Below are positions 17,143-24,731 of a stretch of DNA of 64,000 bases, in pieces; position 1 is the first letter of the stretch, and every line of letters starts with the position of its first letter. Both the position numbers and the translations under genes were made by a program. The stretch spans positions 62,001-126,000 of the forward strand of contig NZ_VLIY01000009.1 in the NCBI RefSeq assembly GCF_007489285.1, in the 5' to 3' direction. Below the pieces are notes generated by a model. It was not told the DNA's origin. It saw only the letters and a program-made list of their open reading frames with translations, and did not search any database. This stretch comes from Skermania sp. ID1734 (GTDB lineage Bacteria; Actinomycetota; Actinomycetes; Mycobacteriales; Mycobacteriaceae).

Positions 17143-17514
17143 TTGAGTCAGCGTGCGGGCGGAATCGGAAGAGCAGCAGACCCTCTGAAAGCCAGCCCAC
17201 CGATAGGCGGGCGACATGAAGCCGCCGAGCCAACTTTTCCGATCACCTTCGGCACGTTACGAACCCGTCGGTTCGAACACGAAACCGCGAACTCATATAA
17301 GTCAGAAAAGCCAACCGCACCCGAAACCGAGTTCACCGGCATCCTGCACTGCGACAACCCCGCCCTGCTCTACCCGGCCAACCTCGGCTATTACAGCCGC
17401 ATCGAAGACGAGCTTGAATTCCTCCTCGAAACAACACTCCCGAAACCCCCACCGCCACAACCCAAACCGACACCACCGGACTCGCCACCGGGTGACGAAC
17501 CGGCGCCGTTCTAG
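17143..17514 (+). other. Open frame of unknown origin beside the IS110 remnant
   Basis: A 123-codon frame whose last part (from about 17333) reads ILHCDNPALLYPANLGYYSRIEDELEFLLE and then a proline-rich tail ending DEPAPF. That stretch looks protein-like. The first 60 residues do not. No family is recognised. It could be the 3' fragment of a gene interrupted or carried by the IS110 element, or chance coding-like sequence. No convincing start or ribosome binding site was found. The preceding 17049-17142 is non-coding and would include the IS110 end. Confidence 0.3.
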
Positions 17515-17720
17515 GCAGCGACGGTACGCAACATCCGCAACGAACGCTCGTGCGCGGAAACGGCGAGTGCACGTTCGCGGTCGGCATCGGGGCCGCCGAG
17601 GCTCGCCAGGTGCTCGTGCAGGCGGGACTTCGCTTCGTACCAGGCGGCCACGGCCTCGGTGCTCGCGCCGTTGTGGGGACGGCCGACCGACAGCGCGGTC
17701 ATCTCGATCATCACGTTCAT
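17511..17720 (-). CDS. Small hypothetical protein (69 aa)
   Basis: A 69-residue protein from the ATG at 17718-17720 with a strong AGGAGG site eight bases upstream, which is why it is accepted despite its size. Sequence: an N-terminal hydrophobic stretch (MNVMIEMTALSVG), then a helical, charged segment with WYEAKSRLHEHLA and RERALAVSAHERSLRML. No TM or known motif is visible. It could be a small helical adaptor or DNA-binding cofactor, but nothing in the sequence shows this. It lies between the IS110 remnant region and the lipase gene on the minus strand, 94 bp after the lipase stop. Confidence 0.6.
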   Translation of the reverse strand: MNVMIEMTALSVGRPHNGASTEAVAAWYEAKSRLHEHLASLGGPDADRERALAVSAHERSLRMLRTVAA

Positions 17721-17811
17721 TGTGGGCCTCCTGCTCAGCACCCGAAGCTGTTACCTACACATCGCCGGAATGGACCCCGGCGCTACTGGATCCAGCAGGA
17801 AAATTCTGTCG

Positions 17812-17825
17812 GTTTCACATGAAAC
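17812..17825. other. parS-like site (one mismatch)
   Basis: GTTTCACATGAAAC differs from the canonical ParB site GTTTCACGTGAAAC at one central base and is itself a perfect palindrome. It sits at the 3' end of the lipase gene, about 23 kb from the parAB-linked sites. Central mismatches weaken ParB binding in known systems, so function is uncertain. Confidence 0.4.
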
Positions 17826-19047
17826 AGTTCGAGGGTGCGTCCCGGTCAGTGAACCGGTCTGCAAGAAAACTCAACACCCCAGGAATTGCGGTAACGGCAA
17901 GGCTGATGTGTTCGGCGAGCGGATCCACCACGAACCACACCCGTGATCCCTGACGACACCAGTCGGCGTCCAGTTTGGCGACCGCCGCCAGCGGCATGCC
18001 CTCGTCGTGCGCGGCGTGATACAGATACACGGGAGCCGTCGGCGCGGACTTTCCGAGCGTCAATTGATCGAAGACGCTCGCCAGTCGCGGATCATCGAGT
18101 GGATCCGGGACGGTGGTGAAGTCGGAGAATCGCCGGAACGGGTATGCAATCGCGCCGTCCTCGATACAGCGGCCACCCAGCACCTGTTCGGCCTGCCGTC
18201 CTTGGTCATTCAAGAGGCTTCGATAAGTGTCCAGCTCTGGATACTCCCGACTGGTACCTATGACAGCCATCAAGAAGACGCTCGACGCGATCCCACCGTC
18301 CATGGCCTTACCGGCCGCTCGCGGGTCCGCAGGCGTGCCGCCGAATGCGGCACCCACCACGTTCAATTCCGGTGCATAACGCGGTTGTTCCTGCACGGCC
18401 CACCCGGTGGCCAAGGCGCCGCCCGAGTATCCCCATAACGCGACCGGAGTCCGAGCCCCCACCAGACCCAACTCGGGCGTCGCCTCTGCGGCACGAATCC
18501 CGTCGAGCACCGCGTGCGCCGACATCAATCCGGCACCGTACGCGTGGCGGGGCCCCTGATGATCCGTCACCACGACGGCATATCCCTGCTGCACCAACTG
18601 CGCGATCACGCGCAGATCGCCCTCGGTTCCCACGCGAAGCCGATAGGACGGATCGCATCGGCCGGCGAGACCGTTTATCGCTATCTGATAGGCAACGACG
18701 CGTCGCGCCGGGCCCGTCCACCCGCCCAGGGGCAGGACGACCGTTGTCGCGGTAGCCACCGGTGCACCGTGGCTGTCGGTGGTCCGGAAATAGATCTGTG
18801 TCGCCGACAGCGGCGTCGGGATCGAGTAGAAGGTCAGTCCGACCTGCCGGGTCCGAATAACCGCACCAGGCGACAGGTTCGCGAGGTCAGGCGGTGGCAC
18901 ATAGAACGGATCGACCTGCGGCTCGACCACCGGGTCCGCGAATGCTCGTCCGGGAACAAACCCCGCGAACGCCACCAGCAGCCCGACGCTGGCAACCATT
19001 ACCACGACCCACCGAAACCGCAACCCCGACAACGATAGTGCTTTCAC
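17815..19047 (-). CDS. Secreted lipase (LIP family, alpha/beta hydrolase)
   Basis: A 410-residue protein with a Sec signal peptide: basic N-terminus, hydrophobic core VVVMVASVGLLVAFAGFV, and cleavage likely after GRAFADP (about 36-38). The secretory-lipase domain follows (as in PF03583). Conserved segments include VVTDHQGPRHAYGAG and the nucleophile elbow WGYSGGA. The catalytic Asp is probably in YHAAHDEGMPL, with His in PLAEHISLA. Cys residues are few, consistent with an exported enzyme. It hydrolyses acylglycerols or similar esters outside the cell. The GTG start at 19045-19047 has AAAGGA upstream. Confidence 0.9.
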   Translation of the reverse strand: MKALSLSGLRFRWVVVMVASVGLLVAFAGFVPGRAFADPVVEPQVDPFYVPPPDLANLSPGAVIRTRQVGLTFYSIPTPLSATQIYFRTTDSHGAPVATATTVVLPLGGWTGPARRVVAYQIAINGLAGRCDPSYRLRVGTEGDLRVIAQLVQQGYAVVVTDHQGPRHAYGAGLMSAHAVLDGIRAAEATPELGLVGARTPVALWGYSGGALATGWAVQEQPRYAPELNVVGAAFGGTPADPRAAGKAMDGGIASSVFLMAVIGTSREYPELDTYRSLLNDQGRQAEQVLGGRCIEDGAIAYPFRRFSDFTTVPDPLDDPRLASVFDQLTLGKSAPTAPVYLYHAAHDEGMPLAAVAKLDADWCRQGSRVWFVVDPLAEHISLAVTAIPGVLSFLADRFTDRDAPSNCFM

Positions 19048-19174
19048 CGGCTGTCCTTTGGCTCGGTAACGCGCTAACTGTCAGCGAATCGATCCGCTGG
19101 TCGAAGTATCTCAGCAAACCTTCGCTCAGGCAGGCAATATGGTGAGGCAAAGATCAAATACCGGCGGAGGTCTC

Positions 19175-19897
19175 ATGGACGCGTCAGCGGGGCTGAAAGC
19201 CGTTGGCGTGGCTGCGTTGTCGGCGTACGTCGGTTACGCATTGCCCTCGGTCACCGCGCTCGCGGCCGTCCGTCGGTTCACCCCGCACCTGGCCGGACGC
19301 GGACGCGCAGACCATGTCGCCCTCACCTTCGACGACGGCCCACACCCGGTCGGCACGCCGGCAATCCTTGACATACTCCATCAATTCAGAGTCACCGGAA
19401 CGTTTTTCGTGCTTGGCGAGCAGGTCGCACAGCATCCCGACGTAGCCCGTCGCATCGTGGCCGATGGCCATGAGATCGGCCTGCACGGCTGGCATCACCA
19501 CAACAGCTTGACCATGACCCCAATGGCGCTGCGGCGCAGCGTGCGCGCCGGCCTCGCCGAGATCGCCGCGGTGACCGGCATGGAGCCGCGCTTCTATCGG
19601 CCGCCCTACGGGATCGCTTCGGCTGCCTCGTTCATCGAGGCCCACCGCGCCGGGCTGGTCCCGGTCTTGTGGGATGCCTGGGGCAAGGACTGGCGCGCAG
19701 ACGCGACACCGCAGAGCGTTGTGGACACCGTGTGTCGCAATGCATGCGGCGGGAGCACCATCCTGTTGCACGACAGCGACTGCGCGTCGGCCTTGGATTC
19801 CTGGCGGACAACGGCCGCCGCGTTGCCGACGCTGCTAACTGAACTCCGGTCGCAAGGCCTCACAGTGGGACCCCTACGCGACCACGGCCTCCGCTAG
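19175..19897 (+). CDS. Polysaccharide deacetylase (NodB/CE4 domain)
   Basis: A 240-residue protein from the ATG at 19175, chosen over the ATG at 19139 because GGAGG lies at the right distance. A hydrophobic N-terminus (about residues 8-30) may anchor it. The CE4 motifs are present: TFDDGPH (catalytic Asp and metal Asp), HEIGLHGWHHH (metal His), RFYRPPYG and DAWGKDW, with the C-terminal motif ILLHDS. It should deacetylate N-acetylated glycans such as peptidoglycan or an exopolysaccharide. It converges with a GT28-type glycosyltransferase with a 4-bp overlap of the 3' ends. Confidence 0.93.
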   Translation: MDASAGLKAVGVAALSAYVGYALPSVTALAAVRRFTPHLAGRGRADHVALTFDDGPHPVGTPAILDILHQFRVTGTFFVLGEQVAQHPDVARRIVADGHEIGLHGWHHHNSLTMTPMALRRSVRAGLAEIAAVTGMEPRFYRPPYGIASAASFIEAHRAGLVPVLWDAWGKDWRADATPQSVVDTVCRNACGGSTILLHDSDCASALDSWRTTAAALPTLLTELRSQGLTVGPLRDHGLR

Positions 19898-21114
19898 CGC
19901 CGCACGCTCGCGAGAACCTCATCGAGCCCCGCGGTGAATGCCTGCGTCGGATCGTACGCTTCGATCTTTGTGCCCCGCTCGAGTACGGCGAGCGCGGATG
20001 CGGTCAACGACGCGGCGTCGGTCGACGCGACCGCGGCACCGCCGAGTTCGAGTTCCTGTTGCAGGTTCTCGCGGCCATGACCGGGCACGACATCCAACAA
20101 GAGCATCGGTCGCCCGACGGCCCGAGCTTCCGAGCAGGTCACTCCACTCGTCGTGATCACCAAGTCAGCGGCGCTCATCAGCGCGGGGACTTCGGTGGTG
20201 AACCCGAACGGTCGAATCCGCGGCCGCGACCGGGCGACGGCGCGCAATCGATCCGCCAGCGCGGAGTTGCTGCCCGCTACTGCCAGAACATGGACCCCGG
20301 CATCGGCCAAAGCGGCAGCCGCCTCGGAAATCGGCCCCAGTCCCCACCCCCCGGACATCAGCAATGCGCAGGGCTCACCGGCAGGCACATCGAACGCCCG
20401 GCGGGCGACGGACTGGCTGGGCGCGGTGAGGAAACCGCGCCGAACCGGGCGCGGCACCACCACGACATGAGCACGCGGCTGGTAGCGCCGGACGGCCTCG
20501 GCGGCGGCCTTACAGATCACCAGGTAAGCGCCGATGCCGTCGTGCACCCACAACCGGTGTGGTGTGACGTCGGTGCAGAACGCGACCACCGGCGGCGCGG
20601 CGCCGGCGCGGGCGAGTTCCGCGGTCGCGGCGGCACCCGTCGCGAAGACCGCGAGCACGACGTCCGGCCGATCCGCTTCCAGCACCTTGGCCAACCGGGG
20701 AACCATGTAGTGACGCGCCGCCCGATCGGCGAAGCGCGCCGGCCAAGTACCCGGACGCAGGCACGAGAAGTGGAAGGCGTCGTAGACGCCGGGGATATCC
20801 AGCAGCCGTCGAAACGCGGCCTCGCCGGCGGACGCACCCGCCGAGCCCAACAAGGCCATCGAGTCCAGGGTGTGCACCCGACAGCCGCGCGGAGCAAGCA
20901 AGTCTGCAACCGTAGCGGCCACGACCTTGTGACCAGCGCCGATATCACCGGACAGGATCAGCGCGCTGTGCAGCTCGGCAGAACTGGACGGGTCGGCGAC
21001 TCCGGTGCGGGCCTCCCGCACCGCCGGATCTGCAGAGATCCGGCCAAAACCGTTGTCGGGCATACGCTCTCGAATCATCTCGGGCGGGCCGTGGCGGACC
21101 GCATTCGGCGGCAC
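19894..21114 (-). CDS. Glycosyltransferase, MGDG synthase/MurG-like (GT28 fold)
   Basis: A 406-residue protein. The acceptor-side motif is LILSGDIGAGHKVVAATVADLL (about residues 52-73), characteristic of monogalactosyldiacylglycerol-synthase-type enzymes. The donor-binding domain contains LLMSGGWGLGPISEAA and the sugar-nucleotide region VITTSGVTCSEARAVGRPMLLLDVVPGHGRENLQ. It likely transfers a hexose from a nucleotide sugar to a lipid acceptor at the membrane. Starts at 21114 (GTG), 21078 (ATG) and 21063 (ATG) are possible. The conserved region starts well after all three. The divergent neighbour is a DMT transporter on the same strand upstream. Confidence 0.85.
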   Translation of the reverse strand: MPPNAVRHGPPEMIRERMPDNGFGRISADPAVREARTGVADPSSSAELHSALILSGDIGAGHKVVAATVADLLAPRGCRVHTLDSMALLGSAGASAGEAAFRRLLDIPGVYDAFHFSCLRPGTWPARFADRAARHYMVPRLAKVLEADRPDVVLAVFATGAAATAELARAGAAPPVVAFCTDVTPHRLWVHDGIGAYLVICKAAAEAVRRYQPRAHVVVVPRPVRRGFLTAPSQSVARRAFDVPAGEPCALLMSGGWGLGPISEAAAALADAGVHVLAVAGSNSALADRLRAVARSRPRIRPFGFTTEVPALMSAADLVITTSGVTCSEARAVGRPMLLLDVVPGHGRENLQQELELGGAAVASTDAASLTASALAVLERGTKIEAYDPTQAFTAGLDEVLASVRR

Positions 21115-21136
21115 ACATTTTCAGTGTAGTAGCGAA

Positions 21137-21997
21137 CTAACGGCACTCCGGGTGCTCGCCCGTGACAATCGGGGACCGGCCGACGACAACGATCCCCACG
21201 ACAATCGCCACCAGGCCGAGCACCTCCCCTGTGATGGCAAGCGGGGTCGTCCGAATGCCCTCCCCGTACAGCGCCAGGGCCAGCGCAATGCCGACGACGG
21301 GCTCGGTGGCCGTGATCGGGGGCAGTGACGACGACAGGGACGCCTCGTTGAAGGCGCTTTGGGCCAGCAGCAGGCCGAGGATTGCAAGCGCAACCAATGC
21401 GTAGGGCATCCAGTTCGTCACGGCGTGCAGCAATCCGCGGTCCACCAGGTTGTCCAGTCCCTGCGTCAGGGTGTCCTGCATCCCGAAGAGCAAGCCCGCG
21501 CCGGTGGCGAGGAGCCCGGCAGCCATCTCGGTGTTGGCGCGTCGCTGCAGGATGAGCAGCACCGCCAGGACGGCCGCGAGCGCCGCAAACGCCAAACTCC
21601 AGGCCAAGACGCCCGGCGATCGCGTCGATCCGCCCTCCGGCTGACTCGCCGCGACAAATACGCCGAGTCCGACAATCAAAATTGCTGCGCCAACGAGGTC
21701 TGCCGGGGGTACTCGTATTCGGTGATAGAGCGCCGTCAACGGCAAGGCGAAGAGCAGGTTCGCCGCCAGCAAGGGTTCCACGAGGGCGAGGGCACCCTGG
21801 TCGAGCGCGACCGCGCTGAGCACCTGGCCGACGACCATGCTCGCAATGCCGAGCAACCACCGCGGACGGCGCGCCAAATCGAGCAACAGGCCGGGATGCA
21901 ACCGCAGCGCCGCAGGTTCCTCCTCGGCCGCATGCTGCTGCAACACGAATCCGACAGCAAGAAACGCCGCGGCAGCGAGGCCGAGCAGGTACACCAC
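21137..21997 (-). CDS. DMT-superfamily membrane transporter (copy 1)
   Basis: A 286-residue protein with about nine to ten TM helices in two EamA-like halves. Conserved stretches include RRPRWLLGIASMVVGQVL, GALALVEPLLAANLLFALPL and TATEPVVGIALALALYGE. It resembles the plus-strand gene at 22072 residue for residue in these segments, so the two are paralogs. Function is unknown. The family includes exporters of amino acids and metabolites and several Mg-related proteins. The start is at 21995-21997. The 74-bp gap to the divergent paralog must hold both promoters. Confidence 0.85.
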   Translation of the reverse strand: MVYLLGLAAAAFLAVGFVLQQHAAEEEPAALRLHPGLLLDLARRPRWLLGIASMVVGQVLSAVALDQGALALVEPLLAANLLFALPLTALYHRIRVPPADLVGAAILIVGLGVFVAASQPEGGSTRSPGVLAWSLAFAALAAVLAVLLILQRRANTEMAAGLLATGAGLLFGMQDTLTQGLDNLVDRGLLHAVTNWMPYALVALAILGLLLAQSAFNEASLSSSLPPITATEPVVGIALALALYGEGIRTTPLAITGEVLGLVAIVVGIVVVGRSPIVTGEHPECR

Positions 21998-22071
21998 TCA
22001 GCCCAATCTAGTTGTGCATCCGCGATAGTTGTGGTGACGATCGCGGTATTCACACCGATCCGAGGAGAACT

Positions 22072-22974
22072 GTGGTCTACGTATTTGCGTTGCTAGCTGC
22101 GTGCGCGAATGCATTGAGCTCGGTTGCACAACGTGCCGCGAACAAAGACCTGCCGTCGTCGCACAACCTGCGACCGCGGCTCATTCTGGATTTGCTCCAT
22201 GATCCGCGGTGGTTCTTCGGTATCTGCGGGATCATTGCCGGATTTTTGCTACAGGCCGCCGCGTTGAGTGCGGGACCGCTGGCCATTGTCGAGCCAATCC
22301 TCATCGTCGAGTTGCCGCTGACGCTCTTCCTCGGCGGTCTGGCGTTCGGCCAGCCGATGCACCGACGTGAATGGATCGCCACCGGGGCGATGACCCTCGG
22401 CTTGGCCGGCATGCTCTACTTCCTGGCGCCGAGCGGTGGGACGAGCAACCACGTGTCGTGGGACCTGTGGCTGCCGGCGGTCGGTGCCACGCTCGCTGTG
22501 ATCGCAGTCCTGGTGGCGTTGGCCCAGCACCGACGGGTGGGGCAGTTGCCGTCGGCGGCGTTGCTCGGGATCGCGACCGGCACCGCATTCGGCCTCACCG
22601 CGGCGTTCATCAAGGCCATGACCGACGTACTCGATCAGCGCGGCTTCGCCGCGGTCTTTACCACCTGGCAGACCTATGCGATGGTCGTGTCCGGCTGCGG
22701 AGCGATGTTCCTGTTGCAATCGGCGCTCAACGCAGGTCCGCTGGTCGCGGCCCAGCCCGGCTTTACCATCGCGGACCCGATCGTCTCGGTGTTGTGGGGA
22801 GTCGTCGTCTTCGACGAAGACGTCCGGCAGGGTCCACTACTTGTCGTCGCGGTCGCCTCCGCCGCGCTGCTCGGCTGGGGAATTCTGCGGTTGTCACGGT
22901 CTCCGCAACTCAGCGAGTCAGAAACTGCCAACTCGCCCACGCGCTCTCAACGATCTCAGCCAAATCCCGGCTAG
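22072..22974 (+). CDS. DMT-superfamily membrane transporter (copy 2)
   Basis: A 300-residue protein from the GTG at 22072 with GAGGAG five to six bases upstream. About nine TM helices. The segments HDPRWFFGICGIIAGFLL, GPLAIVEPILIVELPLTLFL and IADPIVSVLWGVVVFDE align with the paralog on the other strand. The C-terminal 40 residues are polar and lie over the end of galE, with a 65-bp convergent overlap. Transport substrate unknown. An in-frame extension to 22012 begins MCIRDS, but it lacks a ribosome binding site and was not used. Confidence 0.85.
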   Translation: MVYVFALLAACANALSSVAQRAANKDLPSSHNLRPRLILDLLHDPRWFFGICGIIAGFLLQAAALSAGPLAIVEPILIVELPLTLFLGGLAFGQPMHRREWIATGAMTLGLAGMLYFLAPSGGTSNHVSWDLWLPAVGATLAVIAVLVALAQHRRVGQLPSAALLGIATGTAFGLTAAFIKAMTDVLDQRGFAAVFTTWQTYAMVVSGCGAMFLLQSALNAGPLVAAQPGFTIADPIVSVLWGVVVFDEDVRQGPLLVVAVASAALLGWGILRLSRSPQLSESETANSPTRSQRSQPNPG

Positions 22975-23869
22975 CCACGACGCCGAGTTCCGTTCGGATT
23001 CGATCCACCGCCGCTACCGCCCGCGCGGTGTCACCGGCCCGGCGCTGCACAATCTGCGGGGTCACTTCCAGCCCGGTCACCTTGCCGACCATGCGCATCA
23101 CCTCGAGCACGCTGTAGCCCGCGCCGCGGCCCACGTTGTAGACCGCATTGTCCGCACCGCGGGTCAGGGCGCGGGCTGCGGCGAGATGCGCGTCGGCTAC
23201 GTCGGCGACATGCACGTAGTCGCGGACGCCGGTGCCGTCGACAGTCGGATAGTCCTGCCCGAAGACCTTCGGTTGCTCGCCGCGGCACAACGCATCGAAC
23301 ACCAGCGGGATCAGGTTGGAGGCGTTGCGGTCGCCCAGCGCCGCGGTCGCCGATCCGGCGACGTTGAAATAGCGCAGACTCATCGCGCGCAACCCCCAGG
23401 CCACGCAGCAGTCGTGAATCAGCCACTCACACAACAACTTTGTTTCGCCATACGGCGAGAGTGGCCGACACGGCGCATCTTCACCGATCAGATCCGCGTC
23501 CGAGGGCCCGTACACGGCCGCGCTGCTGGAGAAGACGAACTGCTGCACGCCGGCGTCGCGGCAGCATTCCAGCAGGACGATCAGGCCGTCCAGGTTCTCC
23601 TGGTAGTACAGCAGCGGATGGGTGACCGATTCGCCGACCTGCTTTTTCCCGGCGAGATGCATGACGCCGTCGACGTGGTGACTGCGGAGCGTCTCGCGGA
23701 CCAGATCCTTGTCGTCGACGCTTCCGACGGTCAGCGCTGCGCCCTTGACCCGCTCCGCGACGCCGGTGGAGAGATCATCGAGGACCACGACCGGCATCCC
23801 GGCATCGGCCATCGCCCGCACGACATGGGCCCCGATGTAGCCGGCGCCGCCGGTCACCAACCAGGTCAT
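22910..23869 (-). CDS. galE: UDP-glucose 4-epimerase
   Basis: A 319-residue extended SDR. The N-terminal NAD motif is VTGGAGYIGAHV, followed by DDLSTG, HLAGKKQVGESV, the Ser of SSSAAVYG and the catalytic YGETK. The substrate-side segments are RYFNVAG and GTGVRDYVHVADVADAH. It interconverts UDP-glucose and UDP-galactose, feeding galactose-containing glycans such as arabinogalactan. It is not in an obvious glycan operon. The 3' end overlaps the DMT transporter gene, and a small secreted protein gene lies 54 bp upstream on the same strand. Confidence 0.95.
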   Translation of the reverse strand: MTWLVTGGAGYIGAHVVRAMADAGMPVVVLDDLSTGVAERVKGAALTVGSVDDKDLVRETLRSHHVDGVMHLAGKKQVGESVTHPLLYYQENLDGLIVLLECCRDAGVQQFVFSSSAAVYGPSDADLIGEDAPCRPLSPYGETKLLCEWLIHDCCVAWGLRAMSLRYFNVAGSATAALGDRNASNLIPLVFDALCRGEQPKVFGQDYPTVDGTGVRDYVHVADVADAHLAAARALTRGADNAVYNVGRGAGYSVLEVMRMVGKVTGLEVTPQIVQRRAGDTARAVAAVDRIRTELGVVASRDLAEIVESAWASWQFLTR

Positions 23870-23923
23870 GACATCGATATAGCCCTACCGGCGGCAACTC
23901 ATGCAAGCAAACCGGTGTCGCCG

Positions 23924-24265
23924 CTACCCGGTTGTTGCGGTGGTGGTCGCGCTCGCCGCCGTCCCAGACGTGAACTGCAGGCCCATCGACTGCACGTTGA
24001 CACACGCTGCTCCCACGGCACTGCCGGGCGCAAGGTTCGCCACCGTCTGGCCCGTGCTCGCTATGTTGAGCAGCAATCCGCCCGTGGCGGCCATGCCGGC
24101 CACCGCGCAGGTCCAGTTTCCGCCAGCGGAGTCGGTGCTCATCGTGACCGATCCAGCCGTCGACCCACCGACCACGGTCGGCGCGGCATTGGCGAAACCG
24201 GCCCCCAGACCGATCATCGAAATCGCGGCAACACCGGCAATACCGGCGCGAGCAAACGTACGCAT
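23924..24265 (-). CDS. Small secreted protein, unknown function
   Basis: A 113-residue protein from the ATG at 24263-24265 (GGA-containing leader). Residues 1-29 form a signal peptide: basic start (MRTFARAG), hydrophobic core GVAAISMIGLGAG and a likely AXA cleavage site (FANAAPT). The mature part is Thr/Ser/Gly/Ala-rich with two Cys that could form a disulphide (TCAVAG and AACVNV). It resembles small secreted proteins common in Nocardia and Mycobacterium of unknown role. An upstream in-frame ATG-like start at 24304 is less likely because it precedes the basic signal start. Confidence 0.72.
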   Translation of the reverse strand: MRTFARAGIAGVAAISMIGLGAGFANAAPTVVGGSTAGSVTMSTDSAGGNWTCAVAGMAATGGLLLNIASTGQTVANLAPGSAVGAACVNVQSMGLQFTSGTAASATTTATTG

Positions 24266-24366
24266 TGTCTTGTTCGTCCTTTCAAAACTGCAGGTCCAAG
24301 ACAATTTTACGCGCGAAGTAGCAGTCGAAAAAGGCGCTCAGCGCAAAGTAAGCAAACTTGACGAAA

Positions 24367-24442
24367 TGGTGGAGCCGAGGGGAATCGAACCCCTAACCCC
24401 TGCCTTGCAAAGGCAGTGCTCTGCCAATTGAGCTACGGCCCC
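24367..24442 (-). tRNA. alaT: tRNA-Ala (UGC), CCA encoded
   Basis: On the minus strand the sequence begins GGGGCCGTAGCTCAATTGG and folds into a cloverleaf. The acceptor stem GGGGCCG pairs with CGGCTCC (one G-U). The anticodon stem-loop CTGCCTTTGCAAGGCAG carries anticodon TGC. The T-arm is AGGGGTTCGATTCCCCT. CCA is encoded. Adjacent tRNA-Ile and the gyrA-linked position match other Mycobacteriales. Confidence 0.97.
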
Positions 24443-24449
24443 GAGTTGG

Positions 24450-24563
24450 TCACTCGGCGTTGGTCACCTCATGCCATACGTCGTCGCTGTTGCGCTGCGT
24501 AAGCAGCTTCACAAGTCCCGCCACGAGCGCCACGACGGTACCGAGGAACAAAACGGATTTCAT
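24450..24563 (-). CDS. DLW-39 family small protein
   Basis: A 37-codon frame between the two tRNA genes encodes MKSVLFLGTVVALVAGLVKL and continues TQRNSDDVWHEVTNAE. The hydrophobic N-terminal half followed by a polar end with DxW matches the DLW-39 family, tiny proteins of about 39 residues that in mycolic-acid bacteria sit next to gyrA, ileT and alaT. No function is established. The hydrophobic half could sit in the membrane. The start ATG is at 24561-24563 with a weak AGGG upstream. It may be co-transcribed with the tRNAs and released by tRNA processing. Confidence 0.72.
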   Translation of the reverse strand: MKSVLFLGTVVALVAGLVKLLTQRNSDDVWHEVTNAE

Positions 24564-24588
24564 GGTGATTACCCTACGTTTCCCTCGG

Positions 24589-24665
24589 TGGTGGGCCTAG
24601 GAGGACTTGAACCTCCGACCTCTTCGTTATCAGCGAAGCGCTCTAACCGCCTGAGCTATAGGCCC
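24589..24665 (-). tRNA. ileT: tRNA-Ile (GAU), CCA encoded
   Basis: The minus strand begins GGGCCTATAGCTCAGGCGG, contains the anticodon arm CTTCGCTGATAACGAAG with anticodon GAT, a T-arm GGAGGTTCAAGTCCTCC and an acceptor match to AGGCCC. CCA is encoded at 24589-24591. It lies downstream of gyrA/DUF3566 as in related genomes. Confidence 0.97.
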
Positions 24666-24731
24666 TTACGTGTTCCGGCAACCCGGACCGAGGGACGAGA
24701 TTACCGCACCCGGCCCGGTATGCCAAAACCG

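Noticed and set aside
22012-22071. N-terminal MCIRDS extension of the second DMT transporter, which resembles a known adapter-derived protein artefact
   Set aside because: The DNA reads TTGTGCATCCGCGATAGT, not the transposon mosaic-end sequence, so the match is coincidental. The GTG at 22072 with a good ribosome binding site is the start.
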